Part shown: in pieces, positions 20,255-29,878 of the stretch
Numbering within the stretch: the first letter of the stretch is position 1
How the letters are laid out: each line of letters begins with the position of its first letter
Source: Noviherbaspirillum pedocola
Lineage (GTDB): Bacteria; Pseudomonadota; Gammaproteobacteria; Burkholderiales; Burkholderiaceae_D
Reading direction: 5' to 3'
Assembly (NCBI RefSeq): GCF_016632335.1
Contig: NZ_JAEPBG010000001.1
Location: 992,001 to 1,056,000 of the forward strand
Length of the DNA: 64,000 nucleotides
The notes under the pieces: generated by a model
Databases searched by the model: none
Seen by the model: the letters and a program-made list of their open reading frames with translations, nothing else
What the model was told of the DNA's origin: nothing
Made by a program: the position numbers and the translations under genes

Positions 20255-21352
20255 ATGGACGTCATACGCATCGCCAACCACGGCGCGGCGCTGCTGGCGC
20301 AGGACGACAGGACCGAACCCGGCGATGGCTTCCTGTGGCTCGATGCCACGCATGAAGAAGTTGCCGCCGATCCACAAGCCTGGCGCGCCGCCGTCGAAGC
20401 GGCCACCGGCGTGCAGATCTACGATCCGCATCTCACCGATGCGGTGAACCTGCGGCATCCGTCCTATTTCGATCCGACCCGCGATTACGAGCTGCTGGTA
20501 TTCCGCAAGCTGGCCATGGGCAATGGCCATGACGGCAAGCGAGCATCGATCGCGCGCATCGACACACGGCCTGTCGCCTTCCTGCTGATGGACAAGGCGC
20601 TGGTCATGGTCCGGGCCAAGGACAGCCGCATCATCAATGCCGCGCGCACGCGCTTGCTGGAGGTGCATGCGCGTCCCGGTAATGGCCATGGCGGCCGTCT
20701 TCCAGCTTCGCCGACCGAGTTGATGCTGCGCCTCCTGAACGCGATGGTGGACCAGTACCTGGACCTGCGCCAGCCGCTGTCGCTGCAGGTCGACCGCTGG
20801 CAGCGCGCGCTGCTCAACACCGAGCGCACCTTCACCGACTGGAGCGCCCTGCTCGATGCGCGCATCGAATTGCGCAAGCTCGATCATCTCTGCGAAGAAC
20901 AGCACGACGCGATGCAGGAGTTGCGCGACCATCTGGTCGACAGCATGCATCCGGGCGGCGATGCGCGCGCGCACGATCTGCTGATGGTGCGCATCAATGA
21001 CGTGATGGAACACATTGCCCGCGTGCTGAACCATGCGCGCCGGCTCGAAGCCTCGATGGAGTCCGCGGTGCAAATTCATTACGCGGCAATGGCGCATCGC
21101 ACCAGCGAGATCATGCGCACGCTGACCGTGCTGACTGCCCTCTTCATGCCATTGACGCTGATCACCGGCATCTTCGGCATGAACTTCGAATGGATGCCGC
21201 TATTGAAGCATCACAACGGCTTCTGGATCACGATGTCGGGAATGGGTGTGCTGGTGGTGGTATTGCTGCTGTACTTCAGGCGCAGGCGTTACCTGGAGGA
21301 CCAGGATCTGCCCGGCTCGCGCGGGGATGCGGGAAAACATAAAGCGGAATGA
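20255..21352 (+). CDS. corA: CorA-family divalent cation transporter
   Basis: CorA/ZntB proteins are pentameric divalent cation (Mg, Co or Zn) channels of the inner membrane. The 365-residue product has a large cytoplasmic domain with a long helix, then two C-terminal membrane spans separated by the signature GMNFEWMPL (about 308). The ion cannot be read from sequence alone. It starts 14 bases after hemB and is probably co-transcribed; a palindromic repeat follows its stop. Confidence 0.92.
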   Translation: MDVIRIANHGAALLAQDDRTEPGDGFLWLDATHEEVAADPQAWRAAVEAATGVQIYDPHLTDAVNLRHPSYFDPTRDYELLVFRKLAMGNGHDGKRASIARIDTRPVAFLLMDKALVMVRAKDSRIINAARTRLLEVHARPGNGHGGRLPASPTELMLRLLNAMVDQYLDLRQPLSLQVDRWQRALLNTERTFTDWSALLDARIELRKLDHLCEEQHDAMQELRDHLVDSMHPGGDARAHDLLMVRINDVMEHIARVLNHARRLEASMESAVQIHYAAMAHRTSEIMRTLTVLTALFMPLTLITGIFGMNFEWMPLLKHHNGFWITMSGMGVLVVVLLLYFRRRRYLEDQDLPGSRGDAGKHKAE

Positions 21353-21357
21353 CATGC

Positions 21358-21421
21358 AGGGTGGGCGCAGCCCACGCGGTTCCTGTGGCTTGCCGCAAAC
21401 CGCGTGGGCTGCGCCCACCCT
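21358..21421. repeat. Long inverted repeat, copy 3 (GTAGGGTGGG type)
   Basis: A perfect 24-base inverted pair (21358-21381 and 21398-21421) flanks a 16-base loop. Arms begin AGGGTGGGC and hold an internal GGGCGCAGCCC symmetry. It fills the gap between the convergent corA and prx, the same setting as the repeats at 12084-12266. Confidence 0.85.
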
Positions 21422-21446
21422 ACGAACTACCGTTTCTCGAAGCGCT

Positions 21447-22085
21447 TTACTTGTTCGGCTGCGGCGTCAGACGCAGATACGGCTTCGGCGCGGTATAGCC
21501 CTTCGGATATTTCTGCTTCAGCGTGGCTTCATCCTGGATCGACAGCGGGATGATCACGTCATCGCCATCCTTCCAGTTGCCTGGCGTGGCCACCGTGTAG
21601 TTGTCGCTGAGCTGCAGCGCATCGATCACGCGCAGCACTTCATCGAAATTGCGGCCGGTGCTCATCGGATAGGTGATCATCAGCCGTACCTTCTTCTTCG
21701 GATCGATCACGAACAGAGAGCGCACGGTGGCGGTCTCGGACTGGTTGGGGTGGATCATGTCATACAGCGTCGACACGGTCTTGTCCGCATCAGCAACGAT
21801 CGGGAAGCCAACGACAGTCTTCTGGGTTTCCTCGATGTCCTTGATCCAGTCCTTGTGCTTGTCGGCCGGATCGACGGACAGTGCGATGGCCTTTACATTG
21901 CGCTTGTCGAATTCGCCTTTCAGCTTGGCGGTCAGGCCGAGTTCGGTGGTGCAGACCGGCGTGAAATCGGCGGGATGCGAAAACAGCACAACCCAGGAGT
22001 CGCCTGCCCATTCATGAAAGCGGATCCTGCCGATCGAGGAATCCTGCTCGAAGTCGGGTGCGGTATCGCCTAGTCGCAAGCTCAT
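21447..22085 (-). CDS. 1-Cys (Prx6-type) peroxiredoxin
   Basis: This is a cytosolic thiol peroxidase of the AhpC/TSA superfamily. The 212-residue product has the peroxidatic cysteine in SHPADFTPVCTTELG and the Prx6-type C-terminal extension with YPMSTGRNFDEVLRVIDALQ and a long lysine/proline tail. No resolving cysteine is seen, consistent with the 1-Cys class. It is a single gene, convergent with corA. Confidence 0.93.
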   Translation of the reverse strand: MSLRLGDTAPDFEQDSSIGRIRFHEWAGDSWVVLFSHPADFTPVCTTELGLTAKLKGEFDKRNVKAIALSVDPADKHKDWIKDIEETQKTVVGFPIVADADKTVSTLYDMIHPNQSETATVRSLFVIDPKKKVRLMITYPMSTGRNFDEVLRVIDALQLSDNYTVATPGNWKDGDDVIIPLSIQDEATLKQKYPKGYTAPKPYLRLTPQPNK

Positions 22086-22193
22086 TTCGTTCTCCTATCA
22101 GTTGTCGGGGCGATAAGGATATCGCCAACCTGACTGCCGGCTCAACGATTTTTCCCGAGTAAGAAAATAACCATCGATTGTAGAGGTGCCGTC

Positions 22194-24002
22194 TTAACCA
22201 CCCGACACGGGCGCGAGCGAGCGCAGGAAGCTGTCCGCATCCTGGTAGCCGATGACCCGGCCGGCCTCGGCGGCATTGCCACCAAACAGGATGATGCCCG
22301 GCGGGCCGAACAGCCGGAAGCGTTTGAGCAAGGCCTTGTCATCGGCATCGTTGGCCGTGACATCGGCCTGCAGCAGCAGCATGCCGGCGAAGCGCTGCTT
22401 CACGCGCGCATCGCTGAAGGTCAGCTTTTCCATTTCCTTGCAGGACACGCACCAGTCGGCATAGAAGTCCAGCAGCACCGGCTTGCCCTTGGCCGCGACC
22501 AGCGCCGCATCGAGGTCGGCCGGCGACTTGATGCGCTGGAACGCGGTTTCCTGCGCTTGTCCGCCACGCAGGCGCGCCAGCGGCGCCAGCGGGTCGCGCG
22601 CGCCGCTGGCCAGGCCCGCGACCTGGGCCGCGCCTGCCAGCAGGAACACCAGTCCGGCGAGCTTGCCAACCATGCCCGGTCCGCGCAGCAGCCAGGCGCC
22701 ATAGCCCAAGCCAAGCGCAGCCCAGCCGGCCATCTGCAGCCATGCCGGAATCACCGGCGCGACCATCCACAGAGCCACGCCGAGCATCAGCACGCCGAAC
22801 AGGCGCTTGACCGATTCCATCCACGTGCCCGCGCGCGGCAGCAGCGAACCGGCGGATACGCCGATGATCAGCAGCGGCACGCTCATGCCGACCGCCATCG
22901 AGAACAGCGCGCTGCCGCCGACCATGACATCACGTGTCTGGCTGATGTACAGCAGCGCCCCCGCAAGCGGCGCGGCCACGCAGGGTCCAACGATCAGGGC
23001 CGACAGCGCGCCCATGATGAATACGCCGGTGTAGCGGCCCGCGCTCTGTCGCTCGGAAACGCGCGCGAGCCGGGTCTGGATTGCGGCCGGCATCTGCAGC
23101 TGGTAGACATTGAACATCGACAGCGCCATGACTGCCATCAGCAGCGCGAAGCCGGACAGCACCCACGGATTCTGCAGGCTTGCGGACAGGCCTTCGCCGG
23201 CCAGGCCGGCGGCGATACCCAGCAGCGTATAGACACAGGCCATGCCCAGCGCATAGGCCACCGACAGCATGAAGCCATGCGTGCGGCTGGTCTTGGCGCC
23301 GCTGCCAAGGATGATGGTCGACAGGATGGGCACCATCGGCAGCACGCAGGGCGTGAACGCCAGGCCAAGGCCCAGCAGCAGAAACAGCGGCACGATCACA
23401 CGCAGCTTGCCGCTCTTCAAGGCGGATTCGACGCGACCCATGTCGGTATCCGTGGCAGTGACCGAGGCAGCCGCTTCGGTGGGCGCGACATCGATTGCGC
23501 CTGACGGCGCGGACGACATGCCAGCGGCGCTGGCCGCGCCGCGCACCGCGGCCAGCAGGCCGCCGCCATTCGGCGACAGCTGCGCCTTCGAGTCGATCGG
23601 CGTGTAGCACAGTCCGGCATCGGCGCAACCCTGGCCGGTCGAGATCAGGGTAAATGGGCCGTCGGCTTCCACGGGAATCGTGATCGACACTGCGTGCCGG
23701 TAGGTCTCGACTTCCTTGTTGAAGGTCTCGTCGAACTTGACCTTGCCTTTCGGGATCACCGGCTCGCCGAGCTTCGCGCCCTCGGCGCGGAAGGCGAAAC
23801 GCTCGCGGTACATGTAGTAGCCGTCGGCAATCGCATAGGAAACCTCGATCGTCTTCGGATCAAGCATGCGCGCGGAAAACTTGAACGCCGCTTCCGGCTC
23901 GAGATAATCATCTGCCGCATGCGCGAACGGCAACGCAAGCGCGAGAAACAGCATCAGCAGCCAGGCCAGGAAGCGGCGCGGGCGCAGGACAGGCTCAGAC
24001 AT
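22194..24002 (-). CDS. dsbD: Thiol:disulfide interchange protein DsbD
   Basis: DsbD moves electrons from cytosolic thioredoxin to the periplasm to reduce DsbC-type partners and cytochrome c precursors. The 602-residue product has a signal peptide, an N-terminal periplasmic domain with the redox pair in GCADAGLCYTP, eight membrane spans with the pair in TPCVLPMVP and VGPCVAAPLAG, and a C-terminal thioredoxin domain with WCVSCK. Its start overlaps the cutA end by 8 bases. Confidence 0.96.
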   Translation of the reverse strand: MSEPVLRPRRFLAWLLMLFLALALPFAHAADDYLEPEAAFKFSARMLDPKTIEVSYAIADGYYMYRERFAFRAEGAKLGEPVIPKGKVKFDETFNKEVETYRHAVSITIPVEADGPFTLISTGQGCADAGLCYTPIDSKAQLSPNGGGLLAAVRGAASAAGMSSAPSGAIDVAPTEAAASVTATDTDMGRVESALKSGKLRVIVPLFLLLGLGLAFTPCVLPMVPILSTIILGSGAKTSRTHGFMLSVAYALGMACVYTLLGIAAGLAGEGLSASLQNPWVLSGFALLMAVMALSMFNVYQLQMPAAIQTRLARVSERQSAGRYTGVFIMGALSALIVGPCVAAPLAGALLYISQTRDVMVGGSALFSMAVGMSVPLLIIGVSAGSLLPRAGTWMESVKRLFGVLMLGVALWMVAPVIPAWLQMAGWAALGLGYGAWLLRGPGMVGKLAGLVFLLAGAAQVAGLASGARDPLAPLARLRGGQAQETAFQRIKSPADLDAALVAAKGKPVLLDFYADWCVSCKEMEKLTFSDARVKQRFAGMLLLQADVTANDADDKALLKRFRLFGPPGIILFGGNAAEAGRVIGYQDADSFLRSLAPVSGG

Positions 24003-24330
24003 CGATATCCTTCTTCGTTTCCTTCCGGACCCAATCGAGATAGGCCGGCAAGCCGTTCGCGATCGGCACGGCGATCACTTCGGGCAGTTGATAGGGGTGC
24101 AGCGCGCGGATCGCGGCTTCGAGTTCGGCATAGCGCGTCGCGGTGGTCTTGATCAGCAGCGTGATCTCGCTCTCTTCCTCGACAGCGCCCTGCCAGCGGT
24201 ACACCGACTGCACACCGGGCAGCATGTTGACGCAGGCGGCGAGCTGCTGCTCGACGAGTGCGCGCGCGATGCGGCGCGCGCTGTCGATGTCGCCGAGGTT
24301 GGTCAGCACCAGCAATGTCGGTTCTTCCAT
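23995..24330 (-). CDS. cutA: Divalent cation tolerance protein CutA
   Basis: CutA is a small trimeric protein linked to copper tolerance. The 111-residue product has the family segments LVLTNLGDIDSARRIAR, LAACVNMLPGVQSVYRWQG, EESEITLLIKTT and HPYQLPEVIAVPI. The cutA-dsbD overlap is a conserved pairing in proteobacteria. Biochemical role is not fully settled in the family. Confidence 0.95.
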   Translation of the reverse strand: MEEPTLLVLTNLGDIDSARRIARALVEQQLAACVNMLPGVQSVYRWQGAVEEESEITLLIKTTATRYAELEAAIRALHPYQLPEVIAVPIANGLPAYLDWVRKETKKDIDV

Positions 24331-24345
24331 GTTCCTGTCCTTCGC

Positions 24346-25125
24346 TTACTTCAGCAGGCGACGGCGCGTCAGCAGCGTGGCGACATAGAAGCCACCAAGG
24401 CAATACGCCAGCAGCACCATCAGATTGCCGACAGCATCCACCGGCCATTCGCCGAGGATCAGCGGCCGTACCAGGCGCACCGCGGCGCCAAGTGGCAGAT
24501 AGTGTGAAATGACTTGCAGCCAGCCGGGCAGCTGCGTGACCGGATAGTACACGCCCGAGACGAAGATCATCGGCGTCAATACCAGTGTGAAATAGTAGGT
24601 GAAGAAATCGTAGCCCTTGGCAATCGCATTGAACACCAGGCCCAGTGAAGCGAAGGTCATGCCGACCAGGAACAGCAGCGGCAGCGCGAGCAGCGTATGC
24701 GGATGCAGGCCGATGCCGAGCAGGAACATCACCACCAGGATTGCAATGCCGGAGAACAGCGACTTCGTTGCGGCCCATAGCATTTCGGCCAGAACCACAT
24801 CGTCCAGGTCCAGCGGCGCGTTCAGCAGCGCTTCCCAGGTCTTCTGCACGTGCATGCGCGAGAACGCGGAATACAGCGCCTCGAAGGAAGCGGCCATCAT
24901 CACCGACATGCAGATTGAGCCGGATGCCAGATAGTGGATGTACGGAATGCCATCGATGCTCTTCAGCAGGCTGCCCAAGCCATAGCCGAAAGCGATGAGG
25001 GTAATCAGCGGATCGGCGATATTGCCCAGCACGCTCGCAACTGCAAGTTTTTTCCATACCAGGAAATTGCGGCGCCAGATCGGGATGAAGCGCGTCGAGA
25101 ACGACGGCAGCGCATAGCTCATCAT
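24346..25125 (-). CDS. ABC-2 type exporter permease (NodJ-like)
   Basis: The 259-residue product is an ABC-2 permease with six membrane spans. Segments such as RNFLVWKKLAVASVLGNIADP, ASFEALYSAFSRM, TWEALLNAPL and SGVYYPVTQLPGWLQ match the NodJ branch. It pairs with the ATPase gene whose stop lies 2 bases upstream. In rhizobia NodIJ exports nodulation factors; here no nod genes are present and the substrate is unknown. Confidence 0.9.
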   Translation of the reverse strand: MMSYALPSFSTRFIPIWRRNFLVWKKLAVASVLGNIADPLITLIAFGYGLGSLLKSIDGIPYIHYLASGSICMSVMMAASFEALYSAFSRMHVQKTWEALLNAPLDLDDVVLAEMLWAATKSLFSGIAILVVMFLLGIGLHPHTLLALPLLFLVGMTFASLGLVFNAIAKGYDFFTYYFTLVLTPMIFVSGVYYPVTQLPGWLQVISHYLPLGAAVRLVRPLILGEWPVDAVGNLMVLLAYCLGGFYVATLLTRRRLLK

Positions 25126-25127
25126 CG

Positions 25128-26111
25128 TCAGTCCCTCATTTCGCGGCCGGTGAGCTTCAGGAACAGGTCTTCCAGGTTCGCCGGTCGGTGGATGTAGCGC
25201 ACGCCGGGCGTGGTCGACAGACTGTCGACCAGCGGCTGCGCATCATTGGTGTAGCAGAAGACGGTCTCGCCGCTGACCTCGTAGCGCGCGGCAAGCCGAC
25301 GACCGACGGTTTCGCCCCAGCTCAGCGCGTTTTCACCGTAGGCCTCCACCACTTGCGACTCGATGTGCGCGGCGATCAGGTCGCGCGGCGAGCCTTCGGC
25401 GATCATGCGGCCAAGATCGATGACGGCCAGGCGATCGCATAGGCGCTCTGCCTCATCCATGAAGTGGGTTGTGAGGAAGATCGTCTTGCCTTCGGCCAGT
25501 AGCGTCTTCAGGCGCTCCCAGATCATGTGCCTTGCCTGAGGATCGAGGCCGGTGGTCGGCTCATCCATGAAGATCAGGTCCGGATCATTGACCAGCGAGC
25601 GCGCAAGCGTGAGACGCCTGCGCATGCCGCCGGAGAGCTCGCCTATACGTGCGTCCTTCTTTGACGTCAGGTTCGAGAACTCGAGCAGCTTCGGTATGCG
25701 TTCAAGGATCACTGCATCCGGCATGCCGAAGTAGCGGCCAAAGACGAGCAGGTTTTCGGAGACCGTGAAGTCAGGATCGAGATTGTCGCCCTGTGGCACC
25801 ACGCCGACACGCAGCCGCGCTGCGCGCGCATCCGCTGGCACCTTGTGGCCGACGAGTGTGACACTACCGTCGTCGGGAGAGGTCAGCCCGAGACACAGGC
25901 GCAGCGTCGTGGTCTTGCCGGCGCCGTTCGGTCCAAGCAAGCCATAGCATTCCCCGCGTCGCAACGCGAAGGACAGGCCATTGACGATGAGCTGGCGCGC
26001 GTCGCCGCTGCCATAGCTCTTGCGCAGCTTGTCGACGATGAGGATTGAATCGGCGCCCGGGATGCCCGCCGCCGTAGTTTGCGGCTTCAAGGCCGCCGGG
26101 GTGGAAGTCAT
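25128..26111 (-). CDS. ABC exporter ATP-binding protein (NodI-like)
   Basis: The ATPase subunit of the exporter has Walker [12 protein letters not shown]-loop [13 protein letters not shown], signature [15 protein letters not shown], Walker [14 protein letters not shown] and switch histidine TTHFMD. The frame is open from 26165, but that extra segment overlaps the terminator at 26127-26151, so the ATG at 26111 is preferred (327 residues). The NodI-like family and the position downstream of rplQ are common in Burkholderiales. Confidence 0.9.
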   Translation of the reverse strand: MTSTPAALKPQTTAAGIPGADSILIVDKLRKSYGSGDARQLIVNGLSFALRRGECYGLLGPNGAGKTTTLRLCLGLTSPDDGSVTLVGHKVPADARAARLRVGVVPQGDNLDPDFTVSENLLVFGRYFGMPDAVILERIPKLLEFSNLTSKKDARIGELSGGMRRRLTLARSLVNDPDLIFMDEPTTGLDPQARHMIWERLKTLLAEGKTIFLTTHFMDEAERLCDRLAVIDLGRMIAEGSPRDLIAAHIESQVVEAYGENALSWGETVGRRLAARYEVSGETVFCYTNDAQPLVDSLSTTPGVRYIHRPANLEDLFLKLTGREMRD

Positions 26112-26126
26112 GCGGGTATGGGTAAT

Positions 26127-26151
26127 AAAAAAAGCCAGGCGGTTGCCTGGC
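26127..26151 (-). terminator. Rho-independent terminator after rplQ
   Basis: On the minus strand a perfect 7-bp stem (26145-26151 with 26134-26140) with a 4-base loop is followed by seven T. It lies 64 bases after the rplQ stop and closes the ribosomal protein block. Confidence 0.85.
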
Positions 26152-26215
26152 TTCGGATTGTACATCGTTCATGCGGCACGCTTTTGCGCAGGCCGCATGA
26201 AGACCTTTTCAGGTC

Positions 26216-26611
26216 TTATTCGCCGCTGGTGTCTTCAACGGCTTCCGTGATTTCCGGACGGTCAACCAGTTCGACGAATGCCATCGGCGCATTGTCGCCA
26301 ACGCGGAAACCCATCTTCAGGATGCGGGTATAACCGCCGTTGCGGTTGGCATAGCGCGGGCCGAGTTCATTGAACAGCTTGACGACGATATCGCGATCGC
26401 GCAGGCGGTTGAATGCCAGGCGCTTGTTGGCGAGGCTGTCGGTCTTGGCCAGGGTCAGCAGCGGCTCGACAACGCGGCGCAGTTCCTTGGCTTTCGGAAC
26501 GGTAGTTTTGATTGCTTCGTGGCGCAGCAGCGAGATCGACATGTTGCGCAGCATTGCGAGGCGATGAGCGGAGGTACGGTTCAGCTTGCGAAGGCCGTGA
26601 CGGTGACGCAT
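26216..26611 (-). CDS. rplQ: 50S ribosomal protein L17
   Basis: L17 (131 residues) starts [23 protein letters not shown], the family signature, and contains [21 protein letters not shown] and [23 protein letters not shown]. It is the last gene of the alpha operon, 142 bases after rpoA and ahead of a strong terminator. Confidence 0.98.
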   Translation of the reverse strand: MRHRHGLRKLNRTSAHRLAMLRNMSISLLRHEAIKTTVPKAKELRRVVEPLLTLAKTDSLANKRLAFNRLRDRDIVVKLFNELGPRYANRNGGYTRILKMGFRVGDNAPMAFVELVDRPEITEAVEDTSGE

Positions 26612-26753
26612 GGTATTTCCTTTCGATTGAGTTTGTTTCCAGCTCTTCTATCGTCGCAGGATGCGGCGCGGGCCGGTAAGGCTAGTTTGAAAAACGGTGG
26701 ATGATAGCTGAAGACGCGACGCGCCTCCAGCGTTTCTTCACCGGCTACTGCAA

Positions 26754-27731
26754 TTACTTCTCGAGACCGGCGGGCGGCCAGTTTTCGAGTTTCATGCCGA
26801 GGGTCAGGCCGCGCGAAGCGAGCACTTCCTTGATCTCGTTGAGCGACTTGCGGCCCAGGTTCGGGGTCTTCAGCAGTTCGTTCTCGCTGCGCTGGATCAG
26901 GTCGCCGATGTAGTAGATGTTCTCGGCTTTCAGGCAGTTCGCGGAACGGACCGTGAGTTCCAGGTCGTCGACCGGGCGCAGCAGGATCGGGTCGACCGAC
27001 GGTGCACGCGACGGCGCTTCAGCGGCGGCTTCGGTGCCTTCCAGCGCGGCGAACACGTTCAGCTGGTCGACCAGCACGCGCGCGGCCTGGCGAATCGCTT
27101 CTTCCGGCGAGATCACGCCATTGGTCTCGATGTTCATGACCAGCTTATCCAGGTCGGTACGCTGCTCAACGCGAGCGGACTCGACTGCATAGGACACGCG
27201 GCGAACCGGCGAGAACGAGGCATCCAGGATGATGCGGCCGATGGTCTTGTTGGTGTCTTCGGACAGGCGACGCACATTGCCCGGCACATAACCACGGCCC
27301 TTCTCGACCTTGATCTGCATGTCGAGCGAACCGCCGGCGGTCAGATGAGCGATCACGTGATCCGGGTTGATGATCTCGACGTCATGCGGAAGATCGATGT
27401 CCGATGCGAAGACCGGGCCTTCGCCATCCTTCTTCAGAGTCAGCGTCACTTCGTCGCGATTGTGCAGCTTGAACACCACGCCCTTCAGGTTCAGCAGCAG
27501 GTCAACGACGTCTTCCTGCACGCCGTCCAGCGACGAGTACTCATGCACGACCTTGGCGATCGTCACTTCGGTGGCCGCAAAACCGATCATCGTCGACAGC
27601 AGAACGCGACGCAGCGCATTGCCCAGCGTATGGCCATAGCCGCGCTCAAACGGCTCCATGGTCACTTTCGCGTGGCCGGCGCCAAGCGCCTCGACTTCGA
27701 TGATTCGGGGTTTCAACAGGCTGTTTTGCAT
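26754..27731 (-). CDS. rpoA: DNA-directed RNA polymerase subunit alpha
   Basis: The alpha subunit (325 residues) dimerises to start polymerase assembly. The N-terminal domain shows [21 protein letters not shown]; the C-terminal domain, which contacts UP elements and activators, has [22 protein letters not shown] and [18 protein letters not shown]. It lies 122 bases after rpsD with a GC-rich hairpin in between. Confidence 0.98.
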   Translation of the reverse strand: MQNSLLKPRIIEVEALGAGHAKVTMEPFERGYGHTLGNALRRVLLSTMIGFAATEVTIAKVVHEYSSLDGVQEDVVDLLLNLKGVVFKLHNRDEVTLTLKKDGEGPVFASDIDLPHDVEIINPDHVIAHLTAGGSLDMQIKVEKGRGYVPGNVRRLSEDTNKTIGRIILDASFSPVRRVSYAVESARVEQRTDLDKLVMNIETNGVISPEEAIRQAARVLVDQLNVFAALEGTEAAAEAPSRAPSVDPILLRPVDDLELTVRSANCLKAENIYYIGDLIQRSENELLKTPNLGRKSLNEIKEVLASRGLTLGMKLENWPPAGLEK

Positions 27732-27793
27732 GGATGGTCCTTTTCAATACCCTCGGCTCGTTACACCGATAAGGCTGACGGCACTAGTGGAAA

Positions 27794-27815
27794 GCCCGCC
27801 GGACAAGCGGCGGGC
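27794..27815 (-). other. Hairpin between rpsD and rpoA
   Basis: A perfect 8-bp GC stem (27808-27815 with 27794-27801) and 6-base loop are followed on the minus strand by only three T. It could be a partial terminator that tunes rpoA against rpsD, or an mRNA-stabilising stem. Confidence 0.45.
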
Positions 27816-27853
27816 ACGGTACAGCAGGTGCTACAAGACTGCGGTCAGCCGGA

Positions 27854-28477
27854 TTAGCGGCTGTAGAGTTCGACGATCAGCGATTCGTTGATGTCGCCAG
27901 CGATGTCGCTGCGCTCCGGCACGCTCTTGAAGGTGCCTTCCATCTTCTTCGAGTCGACGGCGACCCAGGTCGGCATGCCAACCTGCTCGGCCAGCGACAG
28001 CGCCTCGACGATACGGGTCTGCTTCTTGGCCTTTTCACGCACGGCGATCACGTCGCCCGGCTTGACCTGGTAGGAAGCGATGTTCACGACGATACCGTTC
28101 ACGGTGAACGCCTTGTGCGACACCAGCTGGCGGCTCTCGGCGCGGGTCGAACCAAAGCCCATGCGATAGATGACGTTGTCGAGGCGGGTTTCCAGCAGCT
28201 TCAGCAGATTCTCACCGGTGTTGCCCTTGCGACGATCAGCCTCAGCGAAGTAGCGACGGAACTGGCGCTCGAGTACGCCGTAGATGCGCTTGACCTTCTG
28301 CTTTTCACGCAGCTGGTTGCCGAAGTCGGAAGTGCGGGCGCCCGAAGTGCGGCCATGCTGGCCCGGCTTCGAATCCATCTTGCCCTTGGAATCTGCGGAG
28401 CGGCGGGCGCTCTTCAGGAACAGGTCGGTGCCTTCACGGCGGGACAGTTTAACTTTAGGACCGGTATAACGTGCCAC
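27854..28477 (-). CDS. rpsD: 30S ribosomal protein S4
   Basis: S4 (207 residues) nucleates 30S assembly and in enterobacteria represses the alpha operon. The start [20 protein letters not shown], the [23 protein letters not shown] segment and the S4 RNA-binding domain ([25 protein letters not shown]) are all present. It is separated from rpsK by 179 bases with three hairpins. Confidence 0.98.
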   Translation of the reverse strand: MARYTGPKVKLSRREGTDLFLKSARRSADSKGKMDSKPGQHGRTSGARTSDFGNQLREKQKVKRIYGVLERQFRRYFAEADRRKGNTGENLLKLLETRLDNVIYRMGFGSTRAESRQLVSHKAFTVNGIVVNIASYQVKPGDVIAVREKAKKQTRIVEALSLAEQVGMPTWVAVDSKKMEGTFKSVPERSDIAGDINESLIVELYSR

Positions 28478-28550
28478 GATATTTTCCTTTGTTGATGACG
28501 CCCCAGGCGACGGTTGCCGATTATTGCGGCTTGCCGATTACCAGGCGCTA

Positions 28551-28640
28551 GTCAGTTCGGCGTGAGAACTGACGGTGGTCTTAAGAACAAAACCCGCCAA
28601 GCTCCCCTGGCGGGCACTGCGATGCCGCTTGCAGCGGCAT
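28551..28640 (-). promoter_or_regulatory. Three-hairpin leader/attenuator between rpsK and rpsD
   Basis: In transcription order there is an 8-bp stem (28622-28640), a 7-bp stem (28593-28614) followed by a T-rich tract, and an 8-bp stem (28551-28573). The middle one looks like an intrinsic terminator. The spacing (179 bases) is long for this operon. A role in S4 autoregulation or attenuation is an inference. Confidence 0.45.
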
Positions 28641-28656
28641 GCGCGGCCGATCTGAA

Positions 28657-29061
28657 TTAGATACGACGACGCTTCGGCGGACGGCAGCCGTTGTGCGGGA
28701 TCGGGGTGACGTCCTGGATCTGGGTGATCTTCATGCCCAGATTGTTCAGAGCGCGCACGGCCGATTCACGACCCGGGCCCGGGCCCTTGATGCGCACTTC
28801 CAGGTTCTTCACACCAAACTCCACAGCCACCTTGCCTGCGGCTTCGGCCGCGACCTGAGCAGCGAACGGCGTGGATTTACGGGAGCCCTTGAAGCCGGCG
28901 CCGCCGGAAGTTGCCCACGACAGGGCATTGCCCTGGCGGTCCGTGATCGTAATGATGGTGTTGTTGAAGGACGCGTGGATGTGCGCGATACCTTCGGCAA
29001 CGTTCTTCTTGACTTTCTTGCGCACGCGCGAGGCGGCGGCGTTGTTTGGTGCTTTAGCCAT
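28657..29061 (-). CDS. rpsK: 30S ribosomal protein S11
   Basis: S11 (134 residues) forms part of the 30S platform near the E site. It has [38 protein letters not shown] and the C-terminal [20 protein letters not shown], all family hallmarks. It follows rpsM by 33 bases. Confidence 0.98.
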   Translation of the reverse strand: MAKAPNNAAASRVRKKVKKNVAEGIAHIHASFNNTIITITDRQGNALSWATSGGAGFKGSRKSTPFAAQVAAEAAGKVAVEFGVKNLEVRIKGPGPGRESAVRALNNLGMKITQIQDVTPIPHNGCRPPKRRRI

Positions 29062-29094
29062 GGTCTTTTCCTTGAATCCCGATGCTGCTTCGGA

Positions 29095-29460
29095 TTATTT
29101 CTTCAGCGCTTGCGCTGCCTTGCGCGGGCCCTTGCGGGTGCGAGCGTTGGTGCGGGTGCGCTGGCCGCGAACCGGCAAGCCGCGACGATGACGCAGGCCG
29201 CGGTAGCAACCCAGGTCCATCAAGCGCTTGATGTTCATGGAGACTTCACGGCGCAGGTCGCCTTCGACGACGAACTTGCCGATCTCGTCGCGCAGCTTTT
29301 CCAGCTCGTTGTCGTCCAGGTCCTTGACCTTCTTGTTGGTCGCCACGCCGGTGGTTGCGCAGATCTCTTCAGCGCGCGGACGGCCGATACCGAAAATGGC
29401 GGTCAGGCCGATCACGGTGTGTTGGTGGTTGGGGATGTTAACCCCTGCAATACGTGCCAT
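29095..29460 (-). CDS. rpsM: 30S ribosomal protein S13
   Basis: S13 (121 residues) contacts the large subunit and P-site tRNA from the 30S head. [21 protein letters not shown], the helix-two-turn-helix [11 protein letters not shown] and the basic tail [21 protein letters not shown] match the family. Confidence 0.98.
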   Translation of the reverse strand: MARIAGVNIPNHQHTVIGLTAIFGIGRPRAEEICATTGVATNKKVKDLDDNELEKLRDEIGKFVVEGDLRREVSMNIKRLMDLGCYRGLRHRRGLPVRGQRTRTNARTRKGPRKAAQALKK

Positions 29461-29487
29461 TCGTTATTCCTCGATCAATAACGTTAA

Positions 29488-29601
29488 TTAACCTTGGCGC
29501 TGCTTGTGGCGGGGTTCGATGCAGATGACACGAACGACGCCTTTGCGCTTGATGATCTTGCAGTTGCGGCAGATCCGCTTCACTGATGCGAGCACTTTCA
29601 T
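29488..29601 (-). CDS. rpmJ: 50S ribosomal protein L36
   Basis: A 37-residue frame from the ATG at 29601 to TAA at 29488 reads [20 protein letters not shown] and ends PRHKQRQG. It keeps the zinc ribbon ligands C11, C14, C27 and H32, so this is the zinc-binding form. It lies between infA and rpsM, the standard position. Confidence 0.97.
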   Translation of the reverse strand: MKVLASVKRICRNCKIIKRKGVVRVICIEPRHKQRQG

Positions 29602-29637
29602 GTTGGCCCTCTTCCTATAGTTCTTGGTTCAATCGAA

Positions 29638-29856
29638 TTACTTGGTACGGAACACGATGCGGGCGCGCGAGAGGTCGTATGGCGTGAGCTCCACCGTCAC
29701 CTTGTCGCCCGGCAGGATGCGGATATAGTTCATTCGCATCTTTCCGGAAATGTGTCCCAGCACTACATGCCCGTTTTCAAGCTTCACCCTGAATGTGGCA
29801 TTTGGCAGATTCTCGAGAATCTCGCCCTGCATCTGAATAACGTCGTCTTTTGCCAT
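29638..29856 (-). CDS. infA: Translation initiation factor IF-1
   Basis: IF-1 (72 residues) blocks the A site during initiation. [20 protein letters not shown], the OB-fold strand [21 protein letters not shown] and the end [12 protein letters not shown] match the family. The ATG at 29856 is chosen because it gives the normal length; the longer upstream frame overlaps secY. Confidence 0.97.
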   Translation of the reverse strand: MAKDDVIQMQGEILENLPNATFRVKLENGHVVLGHISGKMRMNYIRILPGDKVTVELTPYDLSRARIVFRTK

Positions 29857-29878
29857 GCGTCCGTCCGTCACATCCCGC

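Noticed and set aside
26112-26165. N-terminal extension of the ABC ATPase
   Set aside because: The stretch overlaps the terminator hairpin after rplQ; the ATG at 26111 is downstream of it.
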